From Oscillospiraceae bacterium (GTDB taxonomy: Bacteria > Bacillota > Clostridia > Oscillospirales > Oscillospiraceae), in NCBI GenBank assembly GCA_017447645.1, contig JAFSNA010000142.1:1-64000 (forward strand): 64,000 nt of DNA, given 5' to 3'. The notes below the pieces were generated by a model, which saw only the letters and a list, made by a program, of their open reading frames with translations, was not told the origin of the DNA and did not search any database. Position 1 is the stretch's first letter; each line of letters begins with the position of its first letter. The translations under genes and the position numbers were made by a program. This document shows positions 30,842 to 38,912 of this stretch, one piece after another.

Positions 30842-31504
30842 TTACTTTCTTTTCAGATATTCCGTCGAAACCGGAAAGGCAAAATAGGTGTCCGGATACG
30901 GCTCATTTTCCAGCGAGAAATGCCACCACTCGCAGTCGATGGGCCGAAAGCCGCCGCGGAGCATCGCGCGCCGGAGGATCATGCGGTTTTCATACTGCTC
31001 GGGAGTGATCGAGCGGCAGTCGGGATGTGAGATCGGGCCGAACAGGTCGAAGGGGCTGCCCATATCCAGCTCCTTGCCCGTCTTCATGTCCAGCAGCGTC
31101 AGATCGACCGCGCTGCCGCGGCTGTGGCTGGACTGCTTGGCGATATAGCCTTTGGAGAAAAGCTCCTGCTTCTCCAGCTCCGGATAAAAATAGGGCTTCA
31201 TGCGGATATCCTGATCCTCGATGCCCCAGAGCACAAAGTGCTTCACCGCGACGGCGGGCCGGTAGGCGTCGAACACCTTCAGACGATAGCCCCGGACGAT
31301 CAGCTCGCTGCTGACCGCCTTGAGCGCACGGGCCGCCTCGATCGTCAGCAGGGCGCAGGGCTCCTCATAGCCGTCGATCCTCTCGCCGATGAAATTGTAG
31401 GTGGAATAATAACGGATCTCCTGCACGATATGGGGCACGAAGTCCGCCAGCAATACAAAGCCCGAGGGATCCTGCGCCGGGTCGTTTCGATAGTCCGCTC
31501 TCAT
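30842..31504 (-). CDS. VanX-type D-alanyl-D-alanine dipeptidase, free-standing
   Basis: 220 residues with no signal peptide, so cytoplasmic. Same motifs as the fused copy: EIRYYSTYNFIGERIDGYEE, FDAYRPAVAVKHF, zinc-binding SSHSRGSAVDLTLLD and CEWWHFSLENEPYPDTYF. Expected Zn-dependent hydrolysis of D-Ala-D-Ala. ATG at 31504 with GGGAGAAAAG upstream; a longer reading to 31576 lacks support. No vanH, vanA or vanRS genes are present, so a resistance role is not implied; D-Ala recycling or remodelling is more likely (inference). Confidence 0.88.
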   Translation of the reverse strand: MRADYRNDPAQDPSGFVLLADFVPHIVQEIRYYSTYNFIGERIDGYEEPCALLTIEAARALKAVSSELIVRGYRLKVFDAYRPAVAVKHFVLWGIEDQDIRMKPYFYPELEKQELFSKGYIAKQSSHSRGSAVDLTLLDMKTGKELDMGSPFDLFGPISHPDCRSITPEQYENRMILRRAMLRGGFRPIDCEWWHFSLENEPYPDTYFAFPVSTEYLKRK

Positions 31505-31523
31505 CTTTCTTTTCTCCCGTTTT

Positions 31524-32327
31524 CTACGACTCGAAAAAACGCAGGATCCGCTGCCGGTAATCCGGGGCGGTATCAAAGGCCGCGTGTCCGTAGCCCGTAT
31601 ACAAATAGAGCCTGAAATCCGGCCGACAGTCCAGCCGCTCGGCGATCTCCATCGTGGCGTCCGAATCCAGGACGCTGTCCTCGTACACGCCGACGGCCAA
31701 AACCGGGCATCGGATCCTGTCCAGCTCCTCCACGATGTTGAAGCCTTTCGTGCCCTCCGCGCAGAGGATGAAGCGTTTCAGGTCCTCCTCGGTCACGTCT
31801 GCCGCCGCGGCGATCAGCGTTTCCTTATACTGTTCAAAGACCTCCGGCGGATAGATCTCTCTTCCGAAGGAGAGGTACAGGCCTTCTCTGTCCCCCGCTT
31901 TTGCCAGACGGACCCACTCTTCGAGCACCCGGTACTGCTCCTCGCGCACATGGGCCGAGCTCGATCCCAGCACCATTTTGCCCACGAGCTCCGGATACTC
32001 GACAGCCATCACCAGCGCGATCATGCCGCCCTGCGAGGCTCCGAAGAGGCAGACCTCCTTGAGGCCGAGCGCGCGGAAAGCTTCCGCCGTGTCCCGCGCC
32101 ATATCCCGGATGGTATAGGGCGAGGGCATGTCCCTGCGTCTGTCAAAGACGTAAATCGTATAGCGCTCCTCCAGGGAGCGGTAGGCCTCGGCCACGGCGT
32201 CCGCCGCGCCCATGACGCTTTGAACGCTCAGTCCCGGCAGGATCACAAGCGTTTTCCCGCCGCTGCCGAAGCGGAAATAATCCATGGAAAAAGAATCCGT
32301 CTTTACACTCTCAATTCGGATACTCAC
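31524..32327 (-). CDS. Alpha/beta hydrolase
   Basis: 267 residues of the AB-hydrolase fold: LVILPGLSVQSVMG oxyanion region near residue 27, RRRDMPSPYTIRDMARDTAE, nucleophile elbow FGASQGGMIALVMA (Ser in G-x-S-x-G), acid in VAVGVYEDSVLDSD and His in TGYGHAAFDTAPDY. I chose GTG at 32327, which follows AAGGGG by eight bases; an ATG at 32363 overlaps the stop of the MATE fusion gene. Substrate unknown. Possibly cotranscribed with the MATE and VanX genes. Confidence 0.8.
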   Translation of the reverse strand: MSIRIESVKTDSFSMDYFRFGSGGKTLVILPGLSVQSVMGAADAVAEAYRSLEERYTIYVFDRRRDMPSPYTIRDMARDTAEAFRALGLKEVCLFGASQGGMIALVMAVEYPELVGKMVLGSSSAHVREEQYRVLEEWVRLAKAGDREGLYLSFGREIYPPEVFEQYKETLIAAAADVTEEDLKRFILCAEGTKGFNIVEELDRIRCPVLAVGVYEDSVLDSDATMEIAERLDCRPDFRLYLYTGYGHAAFDTAPDYRQRILRFFES

Positions 32328-32359
32328 AGTCGTTTCCCCTTGTCCGCGCCGAAGCGCCA

Positions 32360-34132
32360 TCATATCCGCAGCGTCAGCACGTTCAGGCCGAGGATGTTCT
32401 GATACTGTACGTCCCGGGCGATCCTGAAGACCATGCGGATGCCGATGTTTTTCGTGATGTCGTCTCCCTCGGCGAGCTGTCTGCGCTCGGAGGGATCGAA
32501 GGGAATGCAGTCGTCCTTGATGCGAAGGATAACGTCGTCGCCCTTGTGGGCCGCGCGCACGTCGATGGTGTGCGTCTTTTTGTCCTTCGTAAAGCCGTGG
32601 TCGACGATGTTGCCCGCCATTTCCTCCATGGCGAGGCCCGCCAGATGGGCGCGGCGCGCGTCGACGCCCCGCTCAAGGCAGAAGCGCTGCACCTGTTCGG
32701 CGACGCTGACGACGCCCTCCATGCTCCTGATGCTCAGATCCAGGCGCTCGTCCTCCGCCACGCCGAAATCCTCGGGGATGACCATGAGGTCGTCCATGTC
32801 GCGCGGGAACCGTTTTCTCTTCACCCAGGCGTAGCCGATGATGCAGAGCGTCGTCACGACGCCGTTGAGGACGTTGGCGACGTAGACGCTGTTCATGCCG
32901 AGGGCACGGATCAGCAGCGCGGTGAAGGACGCCACGCACACCACGCCGTCAAGCAGCGCCATCACATGCACGAAGCCGTGTCTGCCGGAGGCCTCTCCGT
33001 AGCAGGAGAAGTGCATGAAGATGATGCTCAGCGGCATGCACAGCGGCAGGATCCGCAGTCCCCAGACCGTCATCATGTAAACCGGCTCCGACGGATCGCG
33101 GTAAAAGATGCGTGTCAACGGCACGGCGCACAGGATGATGCCCGCGCAGATCAGGCCCATCAGCGGCAGGAAGCGGCGGAACATCACGCGCATGATGTCC
33201 TTGAGCGTCTGGCGGTCCTCCTCGCCGACGCTGACGCTGATAAGCATGCGGGACACGGCCAGCATGCCGGCCGGCACCGACCAGAAAATGCGCATGACGC
33301 TGTCGGAGGCGGCGAAGGCGGAGATGGCCACGCTGCCGACGAAAGCCTCGAGCAGGCGGTTCACGATCAGGCCTCGCGCGGTCTGGTAGACGTTGCTCGC
33401 CGCGCCGGGCAGACCGATATGCAGGATCTCGCGCGTCTCCCCCCAGTCTAGCTTATGAAAGCGGATCTTCATCTGCGTGCCGCCGGACAGGAAGGCCTCT
33501 GCCTGCACCAGCAGAAAGACCCACATGCCCAGCGCGGACGCCAGTGCGAGCCCGAAGGCCTGCATCCCCAGCGTCTTGACGAACAGATAGTTCAGCAGGA
33601 TATTGACGACGATGTACACCAGGCTTGCGCTCAGCGTACGTCTGCCCTTGTTTTCCAGCGAAAGGAAAGCGGCGAGGGAATTGCCGAGCATCAGGGGCAG
33701 GATGCCGAAGGCCTGGCCCAGCAGGTATCCGTTGAAGATCGGCCTGACCGACTCGTCGTGCGAGAGAAAGCCCGTCAGATCGAATATCGACATCAGGGCG
33801 AAGGCGGCGATGAACAGCGCCGCGATCAGCGCCGAGGACGCCAGGTTCAGAGAAAACACGTTCTGCATTTTCTCATGCCGGTTCTGCCCCATATACTTCC
33901 CGCACAGGATGACCGAGCCGCCGACCAGGATGGTGCTGACCGAGGTGACCAGCATGCCCAGCGGCGCGTAGAGGCCGACCGCGCTCATCGCGTCGATCCC
34001 GACGAAATTGCTGGCGAAGTAGCCGGATACGATGCCGTTGACCGCTCCGACCGCGGCCAGCAGGACCTGGACCGGCAAGAGCCTGAACATCAGTCCGGCG
34101 ATCATCCTCATGTTTGCCGCCTGTCCTTTCAT
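32360..34132 (-). CDS. MATE-family transporter fused to an RsbW-like HATPase domain
   Basis: 590 residues. Residues 1-440 form a 12-helix MATE transporter (LLPVQVLLAAVGAVNGIVSG, LVYIVVNILLNYLFVKTLG, GLPGAASNVYQTARGLIVNR, YGEASGRHGF). A short basic linker (VKRKRFPRD) leads to a GHKL domain (about 455-590): N-box MEEMAGNIVDHGF near 502-514 with the Mg-binding Asn, G1 IKDDCIPFDP near 539-548, G2 TKNIGIRMVFRIA near 561-573. All ATP-site elements look present, unlike the MscS fusion. The domain class is that of anti-sigma serine kinases. It lies four genes downstream of a partner-switching set. Transport cargo unknown. Confidence 0.85.
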   Translation of the reverse strand: MKGQAANMRMIAGLMFRLLPVQVLLAAVGAVNGIVSGYFASNFVGIDAMSAVGLYAPLGMLVTSVSTILVGGSVILCGKYMGQNRHEKMQNVFSLNLASSALIAALFIAAFALMSIFDLTGFLSHDESVRPIFNGYLLGQAFGILPLMLGNSLAAFLSLENKGRRTLSASLVYIVVNILLNYLFVKTLGMQAFGLALASALGMWVFLLVQAEAFLSGGTQMKIRFHKLDWGETREILHIGLPGAASNVYQTARGLIVNRLLEAFVGSVAISAFAASDSVMRIFWSVPAGMLAVSRMLISVSVGEEDRQTLKDIMRVMFRRFLPLMGLICAGIILCAVPLTRIFYRDPSEPVYMMTVWGLRILPLCMPLSIIFMHFSCYGEASGRHGFVHVMALLDGVVCVASFTALLIRALGMNSVYVANVLNGVVTTLCIIGYAWVKRKRFPRDMDDLMVIPEDFGVAEDERLDLSIRSMEGVVSVAEQVQRFCLERGVDARRAHLAGLAMEEMAGNIVDHGFTKDKKTHTIDVRAAHKGDDVILRIKDDCIPFDPSERRQLAEGDDITKNIGIRMVFRIARDVQYQNILGLNVLTLRI

Positions 34133-34223
34133 ATGGCTCTCCCCCCTGTTCCGCGCATTTTGGAGATCCGGAGACGCCGCAGCGGCGTCTCCGTTTTCTC
34201 CCTGACTTCTTTTTTTGAACGCT

Positions 34224-35093
34224 TCACTTTCGGATCACGTTCACGTCGTTCAGAAAGCGTTTCAGGCCCTCCGGCCACTCCGTTTCGCCCTCAAGCCCCG
34301 TGTCGCCGAGCAGGACCATCTTGTTGCTGCCATGATAGTCGCTGCCCGCCGTGATATACAGCCCGTACTTTGCGGCGAGGGACAGGATTTCCCCGCACAG
34401 CAGCGGCGTGAAGCCCGAATAGAAGGCTTCAGCGCCCCGCAGGCCGAACGCCGTAAGGCGGCGGATACGCCCGTCCATCTCCTCGCCGAGGATCAGCTGG
34501 TCGCCGTCCCCGTAGCAGGGATGCGCCAGCACGGGAATGCCGCCGGACTCCGAGATGGCGGGGATGACCTGCTCCGGCCGGAGGTACTCGCTCTTCATGC
34601 GCAGGCGGTTGAGAACGTCCCGGAACGCCTGATCCCTGCTTTTCGCATAGCCGTAGCGGACCATCAGATTGGCGATGTGCGGCTTGCCGGGATTGTCCAT
34701 CGCAAATAGGCGCCGCTGCTCCTCCTCGGGGAAGTCTACGCCGAATTGGCTCTTCAGAACATCCAGTCTGGTCCGGACCTTCCTGATGCGCAGACTGTGC
34801 ACGGTTTCCACCAGCCGGCAGATCGGCCGGGCCTCCGGGTCGCAGCCGTAGCCCAGGATATGGTACTTTCCCTCCTCGTCCCGGCAGGAGAATTCCGCGC
34901 CGGTGACAAAGGCCGGATCTCCCTCTGCGAGAAGCGGAGGGATGATCCGGCCGGCCTTGAGGGCGTCATGATCCGTCACCGAAAAGAGTGCGATCCCCGC
35001 TTCCCGGACGCGCACGATGATCTGCTCCGGCGAATCGGTGCCGTCGGAGACAGTCGTGTGCAAATGCAGGTCGATCTTTTCGCCTTGTTTCAT
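34224..35093 (-). CDS. PHP-domain metallophosphoesterase
   Basis: 289 residues. The N-terminus IDLHLHTTVSDGTDSPEQI carries the HxH motif, then FSVTDHDALKAGR, VTGAEFSC, IPVLAHPCYGDGD and AGSDYHGSNK: the four PHP metal-binding motifs. This family includes 3',5'-nucleotide bisphosphatases and nucleoside phosphatases; the exact substrate cannot be read. It starts 18 bases after the STAS-kinase-HATPase gene and is probably in that operon. Confidence 0.85.
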   Translation of the reverse strand: MKQGEKIDLHLHTTVSDGTDSPEQIIVRVREAGIALFSVTDHDALKAGRIIPPLLAEGDPAFVTGAEFSCRDEEGKYHILGYGCDPEARPICRLVETVHSLRIRKVRTRLDVLKSQFGVDFPEEEQRRLFAMDNPGKPHIANLMVRYGYAKSRDQAFRDVLNRLRMKSEYLRPEQVIPAISESGGIPVLAHPCYGDGDQLILGEEMDGRIRRLTAFGLRGAEAFYSGFTPLLCGEILSLAAKYGLYITAGSDYHGSNKMVLLGDTGLEGETEWPEGLKRFLNDVNVIRK

Positions 35094-35111
35094 GATCCCG
35101 TTTCCGTCACT

Positions 35112-36665
35112 TTACAGATTTTTCTTCAGCGTCAGAATGTTCTGACCGTCTTTGTATTCATAGCTCGCATCGTCTACGAGCTTTCTGGTCATAAAGATGC
35201 CGAGGCCGCCGATCTCCCGCTCCTCCGCGGGTGCGCGGACGTTCGGGTCCTCTCTTGCCAAAGGATCGTAGGGGATCCCGCTGTCGATAAAGGTGATCGA
35301 CACCTCATCCTGATCCTCGGAGAAGGCCACGCGGATCTTTGCTCTTCCCTTTCCCGGCTCATAAGCGTAGCTGGCAATGTTGACAAAGATCTCCTCCACC
35401 GCCACGCCGAGCTGCATCTGCGTCTTCAGCGGGCAGTCCGCCCTCTCCAGGCGTTCGTCGACAAAAGCCTGCACTTCGGCAAGATTCTCCGTCTCGGCCT
35501 CCAGATCCAGTTCATCGGGGTCAAAAAGGAGCGAATCCGTCTTTTCCAGCAGCTCGATCAGCTCGGATTTCCACAGTTCGATCTCCGAACGGCCCTCTTC
35601 CGTCTCGAGTCCCTTGCGGCGGATCGAGCGGCGGATCATGCGGGTATAGCCGATGATGCGCGCCTTGTCCTCGACCTCCCGGATCTTGGTTTCACAGTTC
35701 GTTCCCAGATAGGCCGCCAGCGACTTGTGCCAAAAGGCGGAGCCGGTCTCCCAATCAAAGCCCTGAAACCTTTTGATGGTCTCGTGGTCGTGCTCGGAGT
35801 AGCCGATAAAGGAATTGAACATGCTCGCCAGCTCAAAGATCGGATGCCCGACCGCCAGCGTGTCCATGTCGATGAGCAGCACCTCGTCGTTCTGCAGCAT
35901 CACGTTTTTCGTGTGGTAGTCTCCGTGGATCATGTGGTCGTCGTGCGGCACGGCCTCCACCATGGAAACCAGCTTTTCTCCCAATTTCTCCGGCAGATAC
36001 TCGCGCATGAAGCCTGCCCAGGAGAGGACTGTCTCTCTCATATCCGGCAGCTTGCCGTCGGGGACCTGCGTGCCGTGGATGGTCTTGAGCAGCGCCACGT
36101 ATTCTTTGACGCACCAATCCATCTTTTCCGGCTCAGTTGCCAGGATCTTGGAAAAGGAAGTGGCGTTGAGCAGCTCGAATACCGAACCGTAGCTCTCGCC
36201 GACCTTGACAACATCGTAGGAGATCGCCGTAGGGATGCCCAAAACCAGGGCCAGCTTTGCCACCTCGCGCTCGTGCTGGATATCCTCCAGCGCGTCGGCG
36301 TTGAGGTAGACCTTGACAACATTGTCCTTGTCGATGCGGTAGATGGCGCCGTTGGCGCCGCGGCCGATCTCTTCACAGCCCTCGACGGAGACTACACGAT
36401 AGGCCTTCTCAACCGGCATCATCTCGGTAAAGCCGGTCATTTCCAGGATCTCATAGACCTCGGAACCGACATTTGTGATCCGCAGATCCGAAACAGCCTT
36501 TTTGATGCGCAGGATCACGCGCAGGCCGGCAGAGGAAATATACTCCAGGGCTTCCGCGTTCAGTTCGACGGCTTCGTCCGTTCCGCCCGAGAGCTTGTCA
36601 AGGATCTCCTGTTCGATCTGAGAAGCGTTGCCGGAGTCGATCCTGCCGTTAAGTTCGATCGTCAT
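35112..36665 (-). CDS. STAS - APH-like kinase - RsbW-like HATPase triple fusion
   Basis: 517 residues. STAS domain (1-90) with LEYISSAGLRVILRI, where the Ser44/Ser45 pair occupies the anti-anti-sigma phosphorylation site. Kinase of aminoglycoside-phosphotransferase fold (95-400): glycine loop IGRGANGAIYRI (100-111), Lys118, catalytic HGDYHTKN (247-254) and metal IDMD (265-268). GHKL domain (415-517): N-box VAVEEIFVNIASYAY (421-435), G1 DSGIPYD, G2 EIGGLGIFM. So one chain holds an antagonist, a kinase of another fold and an anti-sigma-type kinase. Start overlaps the upstream phosphatase gene by four bases (ATGA). Confidence 0.88.
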   Translation of the reverse strand: MTIELNGRIDSGNASQIEQEILDKLSGGTDEAVELNAEALEYISSAGLRVILRIKKAVSDLRITNVGSEVYEILEMTGFTEMMPVEKAYRVVSVEGCEEIGRGANGAIYRIDKDNVVKVYLNADALEDIQHEREVAKLALVLGIPTAISYDVVKVGESYGSVFELLNATSFSKILATEPEKMDWCVKEYVALLKTIHGTQVPDGKLPDMRETVLSWAGFMREYLPEKLGEKLVSMVEAVPHDDHMIHGDYHTKNVMLQNDEVLLIDMDTLAVGHPIFELASMFNSFIGYSEHDHETIKRFQGFDWETGSAFWHKSLAAYLGTNCETKIREVEDKARIIGYTRMIRRSIRRKGLETEEGRSEIELWKSELIELLEKTDSLLFDPDELDLEAETENLAEVQAFVDERLERADCPLKTQMQLGVAVEEIFVNIASYAYEPGKGRAKIRVAFSEDQDEVSITFIDSGIPYDPLAREDPNVRAPAEEREIGGLGIFMTRKLVDDASYEYKDGQNILTLKKNL

Positions 36666-38302
36666 GATCCCTTTCCGTCCTTTCCCTTGAATTCCACGCA
36701 GAGCATCGTCAGGTCGTCGAACTGCTCCGCATCCCGTACAAAGCCGTCAACAGCCCCGCGGACATGTTTGAGGATCTGCTCCGGCGAGGCGTCGGCGTCC
36801 TCATTGAGCGCCGCGAGCGTCCTCTCTTTCCCGAACATCGAGCCGTCCGGCGCCATTGCCTCCGGCACGCCGTCCGTATACACAAACAGCTTGTCGCCGC
36901 TCTTGAACTGCAGGTCGTATTCCTGATAGCTCATGCCGGACATGCCGCCGATGACGAAGCCGTGCTTGTCCGTCAGGAGCTCGAAGCGTCCTCCCTCGCG
37001 CCGCAGCGCCGGGTACTCATGCCCCGCGTTGGCAGCCGTCAGCTTTCCGGTCGAGAGCTCCAGAATACCCAGCCAGATGGTGACGAACATGTCGGCCGGA
37101 TTGCGGGAACAGACGCGCTCGTTGACGTCGGAGAGGATCTCCGCCGGGCTGCCGCCCGCCAGCATTCTGTCGCTGATCAGGATGTTCGTGACCATCATGA
37201 ACAGCGCCGCCGGCACGCCTTTGCCGGAGACGTCTCCGATCACCAGAGCGAGGTGATCGTCGTCGATCAGAAAGAAATTGTAAAAGTCCCCGCCGACTTC
37301 CTTGGCCGGATCCATGGCGGCATGGATATCAAACTCCGTACGATCCGGGAAGGCGGGAAATACACTCGGAATGGAGTTCTCCTGGATCGTGCTCGCAAGG
37401 CTCAGCTCGGCGCCGAGCCGCTCCCTCTCCGCGGTAGCCCTGGTCAGGTTCTCTATATAGCTCACCATTTCCGCCTCCATCGTGTCAATGGACGCGGCAA
37501 GGCCGGCTATCTCCTCGAAGGCGCTGATTCTGCCGAGTTCTTCTTCCTTGGTGTTCTCTTTTGCAAAGCGCCTCGCTTCACGGGAGACCTTGCGGATGGG
37601 GTCGACAAACTGTTTCCGGAGAAAGACAGCCGCAAGCACGGAGGCAATGATCGCCAGCAGGATCGTCGACACGGCGATGCTGCGAAGATAGGGTCGGCGC
37701 GCGTCGTTGATCTCGCGGATGGGGCGCTGCATGCAGAGAATGGCGGCCACCTCGCCGGAGGATTTTTTCACCGGCACCATAGTCGTGATGTGCGGATGCT
37801 GTCCGTCGGTGGTCTTGACGCGGTAGACGGTCTCATACGGGGCCCCCTGCTCGTAGATGGCCCGATACTTCTGCCGGTATTCGTCGTTGGTGGTGTTGCG
37901 CTCGTACCCCAGTTCCCACTCTGTATAGGAGCTGTTGTCTACTGTATTGTCCACCGGGTTGAAGATGGAGACAAAGCGTCCGTAATCGCTTCTGTCCACC
38001 TCAATGACGTAGATCAGAGAGACGCTGATCCTTTTGCAGTAGCCGTCCAGGTATCCCTTCGTGATAAGATACTCTTCCGTCTCTTCTCCGGCCAGATAGT
38101 CGTCCAGATGATCGCCGTTGATCAGCGTCGTCGCCGTGTCCGCCATGTGGTAGGTGGTGACGGCGTATTCATTGAAAAAAGCTCTGGTAAAGCTGGCATA
38201 TCCCAGCAGGCTGACGACCAAGCCAAAGATCGCAAGCACGAGCACAATGGCGCCGATAATGTTGAACGCCATGTTGGAGCGCAGCTTTTCCATGATCTTC
38301 AT
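36662..38302 (-). CDS. Membrane sensor PP2C phosphatase (RsbU/SpoIIE type) with HAMP
   Basis: 546 residues. Membrane helix (about 12-36), an extracytoplasmic sensor domain (37-205; GYERNTTNDEYRQKYRAIYE), second helix (207-230), HAMP (230-290), coiled linker and a PP2C/SpoIIE phosphatase (300-540): DPAKEVGGDFYNFF, LVIGDVSGKGVPAALFMMV, LFVYTDGVPEA, EQFDDLTMLC with the metal-binding acidic residues. It should dephosphorylate STAS proteins when the sensor is triggered. Four bases downstream of the STAS gene and overlapping the triple fusion: a compact partner-switching operon. Confidence 0.92.
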   Translation of the reverse strand: MKIMEKLRSNMAFNIIGAIVLVLAIFGLVVSLLGYASFTRAFFNEYAVTTYHMADTATTLINGDHLDDYLAGEETEEYLITKGYLDGYCKRISVSLIYVIEVDRSDYGRFVSIFNPVDNTVDNSSYTEWELGYERNTTNDEYRQKYRAIYEQGAPYETVYRVKTTDGQHPHITTMVPVKKSSGEVAAILCMQRPIREINDARRPYLRSIAVSTILLAIIASVLAAVFLRKQFVDPIRKVSREARRFAKENTKEEELGRISAFEEIAGLAASIDTMEAEMVSYIENLTRATAERERLGAELSLASTIQENSIPSVFPAFPDRTEFDIHAAMDPAKEVGGDFYNFFLIDDDHLALVIGDVSGKGVPAALFMMVTNILISDRMLAGGSPAEILSDVNERVCSRNPADMFVTIWLGILELSTGKLTAANAGHEYPALRREGGRFELLTDKHGFVIGGMSGMSYQEYDLQFKSGDKLFVYTDGVPEAMAPDGSMFGKERTLAALNEDADASPEQILKHVRGAVDGFVRDAEQFDDLTMLCVEFKGKDGKGS

Positions 38303-38306
38303 TCCG

Positions 38307-38606
38307 TTATTCGATCGTCAGAATATCCGAGAAGCCCGTGACCTCGAAGATCTCCATGATGGTCTCGCCCACGTTCGTGAGCTTCATCTCGCCCTGCTTG
38401 CTCATGGTCTTCTGGGCCGCGAGCAGCACGCGCAGACCGGCCGAGGAGATGTACTCCAGCTCGGCGAAGTCCAGCGTCAGCTTGCTCACGCCGTCGAGCG
38501 ACTCCTTCAGAGCCGTCTCCAGCTCGGGCGCTGTGACCGTGTCCAGCCTTCCCGCGAGCGCGAAGTCGGCGTTCCCGTTCTCAATGCTCTTCTTGATGTT
38601 CAGCAT
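38307..38606 (-). CDS. STAS anti-anti-sigma-type protein
   Basis: 99 residues. SpoIIAA/RsbV fold: FALAGRLDTVTAPELETALK, LTLDFAELEYISSAGLRVLL with the Ser54/Ser55 phosphorylation site, KLTNVGETIMEIFEVTGFSD. ATG at 38606 with AAAGGAGAGATC upstream. First gene of the operon. Expected to be phosphorylated by the HATPase of the triple fusion and dephosphorylated by the PP2C enzyme. Its binding target is not encoded nearby as a sigma factor. Confidence 0.92.
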   Translation of the reverse strand: MLNIKKSIENGNADFALAGRLDTVTAPELETALKESLDGVSKLTLDFAELEYISSAGLRVLLAAQKTMSKQGEMKLTNVGETIMEIFEVTGFSDILTIE

Positions 38607-38706
38607 GATGATCTCTCCTTTATATCCGTGTTTTGTTTGATCCTGTTCCCTGTCGGCGCGCCGGGCGCGGCGTGATCCGCGGGGCGGCGTGTGAATTATT
38701 CGATGT

Positions 38707-38735
38707 ATTATATCACAGTCTCGGCGCGGCGGCAA
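38707..38735 (-). promoter_or_regulatory. Promoter of the partner-switching operon
   Basis: On the minus strand TTGCCG (38735-38730), 17 bp, TATAAT (38712-38707), about 100 bases before the STAS ATG. The -10 context TGATATAATACAT matches the secretion-locus promoter at 26547. The rest of 38607-38912 contains only a low-scoring short frame (ending EEEEEAPNW at 38872), which I do not call. Confidence 0.65.
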
Positions 38736-38912
38736 TCATTTACAGCCTTCTGAGGCAATTTTTTTTGCCGGAGACGATCTCCTTCCGTTCCGTATGGGAA
38801 ATGGTCAAGCTGATCGAAAACGCCCTTGACACCGTTTGCACGGAGGAAGAGGAAGAGGCTCCGAACTGGTAAAATAATCGCTGTTTTCAATGCTGCGAAC
38901 GGAGATGAGGAC

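Noticed and set aside
28391..31030. An 879-codon plus-strand frame across the VanX/lipoprotein genes
   Set aside because: Antisense shadow; the minus strand has signal peptides, lipobox and zinc motifs and good ribosome-binding sites, the plus frame has none.
27647..31504. A vancomycin-resistance cluster
   Set aside because: Only VanX-type dipeptidases are present; no vanH, vanA/B ligase, vanR or vanS in the window.
38633..38872. A short plus-strand gene ending EEEEEAPNW upstream of the diguanylate cyclase
   Set aside because: It overlaps the operon promoter region, has no convincing start site and no recognisable domain.
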